Assembly: GCA_021802555.1 (NCBI GenBank)
Contig: JAJZRU010000026.1
Location: forward strand, 1 to 45,726
Direction of reading: 5' to 3'
Length of the DNA stretch: 45,726 nt
Source of the DNA: Pseudomonadota bacterium
GTDB lineage: Bacteria > Pseudomonadota > Gammaproteobacteria > Burkholderiales > Thiobacillaceae
The position numbers and the translations under genes are program-made. This document shows positions 42,681-45,726 of the stretch, in pieces (within the stretch, counting starts at the first letter, position 1; each line of letters begins with the position of its first letter). Under the pieces are notes generated by a model. It worked only from the letters and a program-made list of their open reading frames with translations, was not told where the DNA came from and did no database searches.

Positions 42681-43144
42681 GGCCGGGGGTTGCCCGGCGG
42701 CAAGTTTCTTTCTTTGTCTCGCCAAAGAAAGAAACCAAAGAAAGGCGACCCCGCTGTGCCACCCCTGCGGGGCGGGCCTCGACGGCGCCCGCTTGCCGGG
42801 GCGTCTGCGCAACTCGCCCTGGCGGGCCGCACACAACGCGGCCCACTCCGGAGCTCGGACAGTGCTCGCCGTTTTTCCCCGTCAACCGGGCACCGTCGAG
42901 GTGGCACAGAGGGGGAGCCAACCCTCGGTGTGCCCTTCCCCCTCTGCAGCGGCCCCGATGGACGGGCCAAAAACCGGAAAAAGCGGGACGGATGTCTGAG
43001 CCCGCAGGGCGAGTTTCCGGCCCGCCCGGTTTTCGGAACGGCCAGCGGGGGAAGCCGAAGGCCCGCAAAGGCGGGGTGCCCTTCTTTTGGTTCCTTTTCT
43101 TGGGCAAGCAAGAAAAGGAACTTGCCGCCGGGCAACCCCCGGCC
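42681..43144. repeat. 464-bp long palindromic repeat between nrdA and nrdB
   Basis: Perfect 24-bp inverted arms at 42681-42704 and 43121-43144 (ends GGCCGGGGGTTGCCCGG and complement) bound the element. The next 50 bp inward also pair imperfectly (left TTTCTTTCTTTGTCTCGCC, right GGGCAAGCAAGAAAAGGAA). Further in, AACTCGCCCTGGCGGGC on the left matches the complement of GCCCGCAGGGCGAGTTT on the right. Near the centre CAGAGGGGGA (42907-42916) pairs with TCCCCCTCTG (42937-42946). No protein is supported; open frames on both strands reflect composition. It resembles a MITE-like intergenic repeat. Confidence 0.85.
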
Positions 43145-43224
43145 AATCGCCCTCAGATTACCCGAACTCCGGCCGCGAACCCCCCTGTTCCGGCCCCATC
43201 CAACAATTAGGAGGAACCCACTAA

Positions 43225-44343
43225 ATGCTGAGCTTCGAAGACGACTACGCCGCCCCCGCCCTCCAGCCCGCCGTGCCCCCGCCCCGCCCGGCCGCCGCGC
43301 CTGCGCCCGCCAGCACATCCCAGATGCGCCGCGTGCAGGCCGCGGACAAGCGCGTCATCAACGGCGCCACCGACGTCAACCAGCTCGTGCCCTTCAAGTA
43401 CAAATGGGCCTGGGAGAAATACCTGGCCGGCTGCGCCAACCACTGGATGCCGCAGGAAGTGAACATGAGCCGCGACATCAGCCAGTGGAAGGACCCCAAT
43501 GCGCTCACCGAAGACGAGCGCCGCGTGGTCAAGCGCAACCTCGGTTTCTTCGTCACCGCCGATTCGCTGGCCGCCAACAACATCGTGCTGGGCACCTACC
43601 GCCACATCACGGCGCCGGAGTGCCGCCAGTACCTGCTGCGCCAGGCCTTCGAGGAAGCCATCCACACCCACGCCTACCAGTACATCGTCGAGAGCCTGGG
43701 CCTGGACGAAGGCGAAATCTTCAACGCCTACCACGAAGTGCAGTCCATCCGCGACAAGGACGAGTTCCTCATCCCCTTCATCGACACGCTCACCAACCCG
43801 GCCTTCAAGACCGGCACGCCGGAAAACGACCAGAAGCTGCTCAAGAGCCTGATCGTCTTCGCCTGCATCATGGAAGGCCTGTTCTTCTACGTCGGCTTCG
43901 TGCAGATCCTCGCCCTGGGCCGCCAGAACAAGATGACCGGCGCCGCCGAGCAATACCAGTACATCCTGCGCGACGAGTCCATGCACTGCAACTTCGGCAT
44001 CGACCTCATCAACACCATCAAGCTGGAAAACCCGCACCTGTGGACCAACGAGTTCAAGGAAGAACTCAAGGCGCTGTTCCAGAAAGGGGTAGAGCTGGAA
44101 TACCGCTATGCCGAGGACACCATGCCGCGCGGCGTGCTGGGGCTGAACGCCAGCATGTTCAAGGAATACCTGCGCTTCATCGCCAACCGCCGCTGCCAGC
44201 AGATCGGCCTGGACGAACTCTTCCCCGGCACCAACAACCCCTTCCCCTGGATGGCGGAGATGATCGATTTGAAGAAGGAGAAGAATTTCTTCGAGACGCG
44301 GGTGACGGAGTATCAGACGGGCGGGGCGCTGAGCTGGGATTAA
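43225..44343 (+). CDS. nrdB: ribonucleoside-diphosphate reductase beta subunit, class Ia
   Basis: A 372-residue radical-generating subunit. Predicted di-iron ligands are D113 (FFVTADSLA), E144 and H147 ([10 protein letters not shown]), the glutamate in CIMEG, and E/H in [11 protein letters not shown]151, four residues after H147, corresponds to radical Tyr122 of E. coli. The N-terminal 35 residues are Pro/Ala-rich and variable. The C-terminus ([10 protein letters not shown]) is the alpha-binding tail. A strong AGGAGGA ribosome binding site lies just upstream. I see no NrdR box or promoter directly before it. Confidence 0.98.
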   Translation: MLSFEDDYAAPALQPAVPPPRPAAAPAPASTSQMRRVQAADKRVINGATDVNQLVPFKYKWAWEKYLAGCANHWMPQEVNMSRDISQWKDPNALTEDERRVVKRNLGFFVTADSLAANNIVLGTYRHITAPECRQYLLRQAFEEAIHTHAYQYIVESLGLDEGEIFNAYHEVQSIRDKDEFLIPFIDTLTNPAFKTGTPENDQKLLKSLIVFACIMEGLFFYVGFVQILALGRQNKMTGAAEQYQYILRDESMHCNFGIDLINTIKLENPHLWTNEFKEELKALFQKGVELEYRYAEDTMPRGVLGLNASMFKEYLRFIANRRCQQIGLDELFPGTNNPFPWMAEMIDLKKEKNFFETRVTEYQTGGALSWD

Positions 44344-44358
44344 TTTTTAGATTTCACC

Positions 44359-45045
44359 GTGAATAAATTTCAGATTCAAGAAACCGCCCGCCAGCTTCAA
44401 GTGGAGCTATGGGAGCAGCGAGCTGATATTTGGCCAGCGCGTGAACCCAGCCCATTTGAGATATTAGATCCTGAATTGGCTGCAGCGCATCTTGGAATTG
44501 GTTATGCGTTGAATGAGTCACTCGGCAAGTTCGGTTCACGCGGCATGCAATTTGAAGTTGCCGGCAGCCTAGACCGGCAGAGAAGGATTATTTCTATCTC
44601 AAGGAGATTCCCTTCTGGAACCATGCGTTTTACTGCCGCGCATGAAATCGGCCACTGGCTACTTCACCCTGGCGAAATGATGCATCGTGACAAGCCGGTC
44701 AAGGGCTTGGAAACGGGGCTACAGTACAACCGCCCAGAACAGGAGAAAGAGGCAGATTACTTTGCAACCTGCTTCCTCATGCCAGAAAAATTGGTGCGGC
44801 GAACATTTGAACGTTTGTTTGGAAGAAATCTTGCCTTCGATGAAGCGGCGGCCTTTGAGCTTTCACCCACCGACTTTGGCGCATTCCTGCGCCCCCACCA
44901 AAATTCATTGTCGCGTGAATTGATCTTGGCGAATGCACAAAGATTTAATGGGGTACGGTTCAGGTCGATGGCCGAGCAATTTGGAGTTTCACCAACAACA
45001 ATGGCTATCAGACTCCGTGAATTAAATTTGACGCCTTGGCCTTGA
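44359..45045 (+). CDS. ImmA/IrrE-family metallopeptidase
   Basis: A 228-residue M78-type zinc peptidase. The HEIGH motif (95-99, in FTAAHEIGHWLLHPGE) and the downstream EKEADYFATCFLMP give the zinc ligands. The C-terminus MAEQFGVSPTTMAIRLRELN is the usual helical tail. Family members such as ImmA and IrrE/PprI cleave repressors to induce stress or mobile-element genes. The start is GTG 44359, only 15 nt after nrdB, with no strong ribosome binding site. Codon use is clearly AT-richer than nrdB, which suggests transfer. No XRE partner is adjacent; a small protein follows instead. Confidence 0.9.
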   Translation: MNKFQIQETARQLQVELWEQRADIWPAREPSPFEILDPELAAAHLGIGYALNESLGKFGSRGMQFEVAGSLDRQRRIISISRRFPSGTMRFTAAHEIGHWLLHPGEMMHRDKPVKGLETGLQYNRPEQEKEADYFATCFLMPEKLVRRTFERLFGRNLAFDEAAAFELSPTDFGAFLRPHQNSLSRELILANAQRFNGVRFRSMAEQFGVSPTTMAIRLRELNLTPWP

Positions 45046-45064
45046 TGGGCAAATGGAGGGAAAA

Positions 45065-45385
45065 ATGCTGAAGATTACTGGCCTCGACGAACTAGCCAAG
45101 AAATTGAATGATCTCTCCAAGAAAGCCAATGCACTGGATGGAAATCATAATGTTCCAATGGGTGAGTTGCTAACCCCGTCCTTCATCTCGAAGCACACCC
45201 ACTTCGCTACCGCCGATGAGATGTTTTCCGCGAGTGGCTACAAAGTCGAAACACAGGAAGACTTCGCAGCCCTCCCGGAAGACAAATGGGACGAATTCAT
45301 TCGTTCAATATCTTCATTTTCTGACTGGCAAACCATGCTTGGTGCAGCAAGCAAAGAATGGGTGGCGAAGAAGCTCGGCCTCTAA
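45065..45385 (+). CDS. small protein following the peptidase, unknown
   Basis: A 106-residue soluble protein. It begins with an amphipathic helix (LDELAKKLNDLSKKANALDG), followed by VPMGELLTPSFISKHTHF, then DEMFSASGYKVETQEDFAAL and WVAKKLGL. I recall similar small proteins beside ImmA/IrrE-type genes in other bacteria, but I know no assigned function. ATG 45065 is preceded by an ideal GGAGGGAAAA ribosome binding site; an ATG at 45053 would place that site inside the gene. It starts 19 nt after the peptidase and is very likely in the same operon. Confidence 0.82.
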   Translation: MLKITGLDELAKKLNDLSKKANALDGNHNVPMGELLTPSFISKHTHFATADEMFSASGYKVETQEDFAALPEDKWDEFIRSISSFSDWQTMLGAASKEWVAKKLGL

Positions 45386-45606
45386 GGAGGCGGCGCGTAC
45401 ACAAAGGGGTTAGTTCAACGTAGTGCCGCAAAAATGGGCATATCTTGCAATGACACATTCCATGTGTATGCGAAGAGAGAATGTTGCAATGCAAGACCCG
45501 ACCCCGAACCGCTTTCAATTTCGAACGCCCCTCGAATTGCTAGTGTAGTGCTTCGTTTTTCTTCGAGCCAAGCTGCCGATTGGCGCGAATGGCCTTTTGG
45601 GCCTCG
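45386..45606. other. intergenic region between small gene and transposase end
   Basis: No gene is supported. ACACAT (45453-45458) and ATGTGT (45462-45467) form a small inverted repeat, and the short interspersed motif lies at 45483-45505. The terminal inverted repeat of the insertion sequence should lie in roughly 45520-45600, but I could not identify it without its other end. Confidence 0.35.
45483..45505 (+). repeat. short interspersed motif, copy 3
   Basis: It contains AATGCAAGACCCGACCCC and matches the complement of copy 1 (112-132) at 19 of 21 positions. It lies between the peptidase island and the transposase remnant. Confidence 0.55.
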
Positions 45607-45726
45607 TCAGTAAAATCTGTGGGCGAGTTGTGGCTCGGGAAGTTTGCCAAGTGCATGATACAAGGCGAGTTCTGTGACGCGGAAGGTTCGGAAGCCGTAG
45701 GATTTTCTCATGGTGACTTTGACCTT
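45607..45726 (-). mobile_element. transposase C-terminus, window-edge partial (ISL3-like)
   Basis: The minus strand encodes the last 39 residues of a protein cut by the window edge: KVKVTMRKSYGFRTFRVTEL, then ALYHALGKLPEP and LAHRFY before a TGA. The phrase YGFRTFRVTELALYHALGKL resembles the C-terminus of DDE transposases, most likely of the ISL3 family. Whether the element is complete beyond the window cannot be told. Confidence 0.7.

Noticed and set aside
42681-43144. Insertion sequence with its own transposase
   Set aside because: The inverted repeats enclose no plausible transposase frame, so it is treated as a non-autonomous repeat.
42690-44366. Long open frames across the palindrome into nrdB, and a minus-strand frame at 42461-43318
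   Set aside because: Both strands are open because of the palindrome and GC content; no protein family is visible and nrdB is clearly read in another frame.

Overview
The window is a GC-rich proteobacterial chromosome segment, most likely from a betaproteobacterium. I infer this from gene neighbourhoods, not from a marker gene: ftsK-lolA-rarA-serS, trxB with an smr gene and bcp/PIN-PhoH behind it, yffB-dapE-prmB, queG/tsaE back to back with amiC and mutL, and a class Ia nrdA with an NrdR-type promoter. No rRNA, tRNA or CRISPR array was seen. Most of the window is core housekeeping DNA packed into overlapping operons. Accessory material sits at both ends and in a few intergenic pockets.

Layout. 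1-1.85 kb: an accessory stretch with a SAM methyltransferase, a HigBA-type toxin-antitoxin pair and a hicB relic. 1.86-4.9 kb (minus): LplT-like transporter and Atm1-type ABC exporter. 4.9-8.6 kb (plus): yffB, dapE, prmB and an iron-type alcohol dehydrogenase. 8.6-11.2 kb (minus): scpB, scpA and a LysM L,D-transpeptidase. 11.2-12.6 kb (plus): a second L,D-transpeptidase, divergent with overlapping start codons, then a protein of unknown function. 12.64-13.33 kb: a non-coding GC-rich block. 13.3-14.8 kb (minus): a secreted PhoX/DUF839 protein. 15.07-15.48 kb: a relic joining a MocA-type N-terminus to an XdhC C-terminus. 15.6-17.5 kb (plus): rhlE and a small membrane protein. 17.6-24.5 kb: serS, rarA, lolA and ftsK on minus, interrupted by a plus-strand PAS-PAS-GGDEF gene. 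24.9-28.3 kb (plus): trxB, smrB-like, bcp, PIN-PhoH. 28.4-33.8 kb (minus): rluB, mutL, hemerythrin-like, SirB2-like, amiC, tsaE. 33.8-38.1 kb (plus): queG, murI, an MgtC/DUF4010 membrane protein and a potassium channel. 38.2-39.3 kb: a pagL-like relic and purU (minus). 39.6-44.3 kb: nrdA and nrdB, separated by a 464-bp palindromic repeat. 44.36-45.7 kb: an AT-richer island with an ImmA/IrrE-type peptidase, a small partner protein and the 3' end of a transposase gene.

How the genes work together. Cell-envelope and division genes dominate: dapE and murI make peptidoglycan precursors, two L,D-transpeptidases and AmiC remodel the wall, FtsK and ScpAB handle chromosome segregation, and LolA carries lipoproteins. 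A second theme is nucleic-acid and translation maintenance: PrmB, SerS, QueG, TsaE, RluB, RhlE, SmrB-like, RarA, MutL and NrdAB. A third is thiol, oxygen and metal handling: TrxB, Bcp, YffB, hemerythrin, Atm1-like exporter. Many neighbours overlap by 4 nt (ATGA), which implies translational coupling.

Most notable: (i) the nrdA control region, with a good promoter whose -10 lies in one of two NrdR-like boxes 31 bp apart plus a perfect DnaA box; (ii) the long palindrome inside nrdA-nrdB; (iii) divergent gene pairs with overlapping or nearly touching starts; (iv) the peptidase/partner island next to a transposase end; (v) three copies of a short repeat beside the accessory cassettes. I did not find a clearly new multi-gene system. 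The peptidase-partner pair and the SirB2-hemerythrin-mutL operon are the best candidates for unexplored function.
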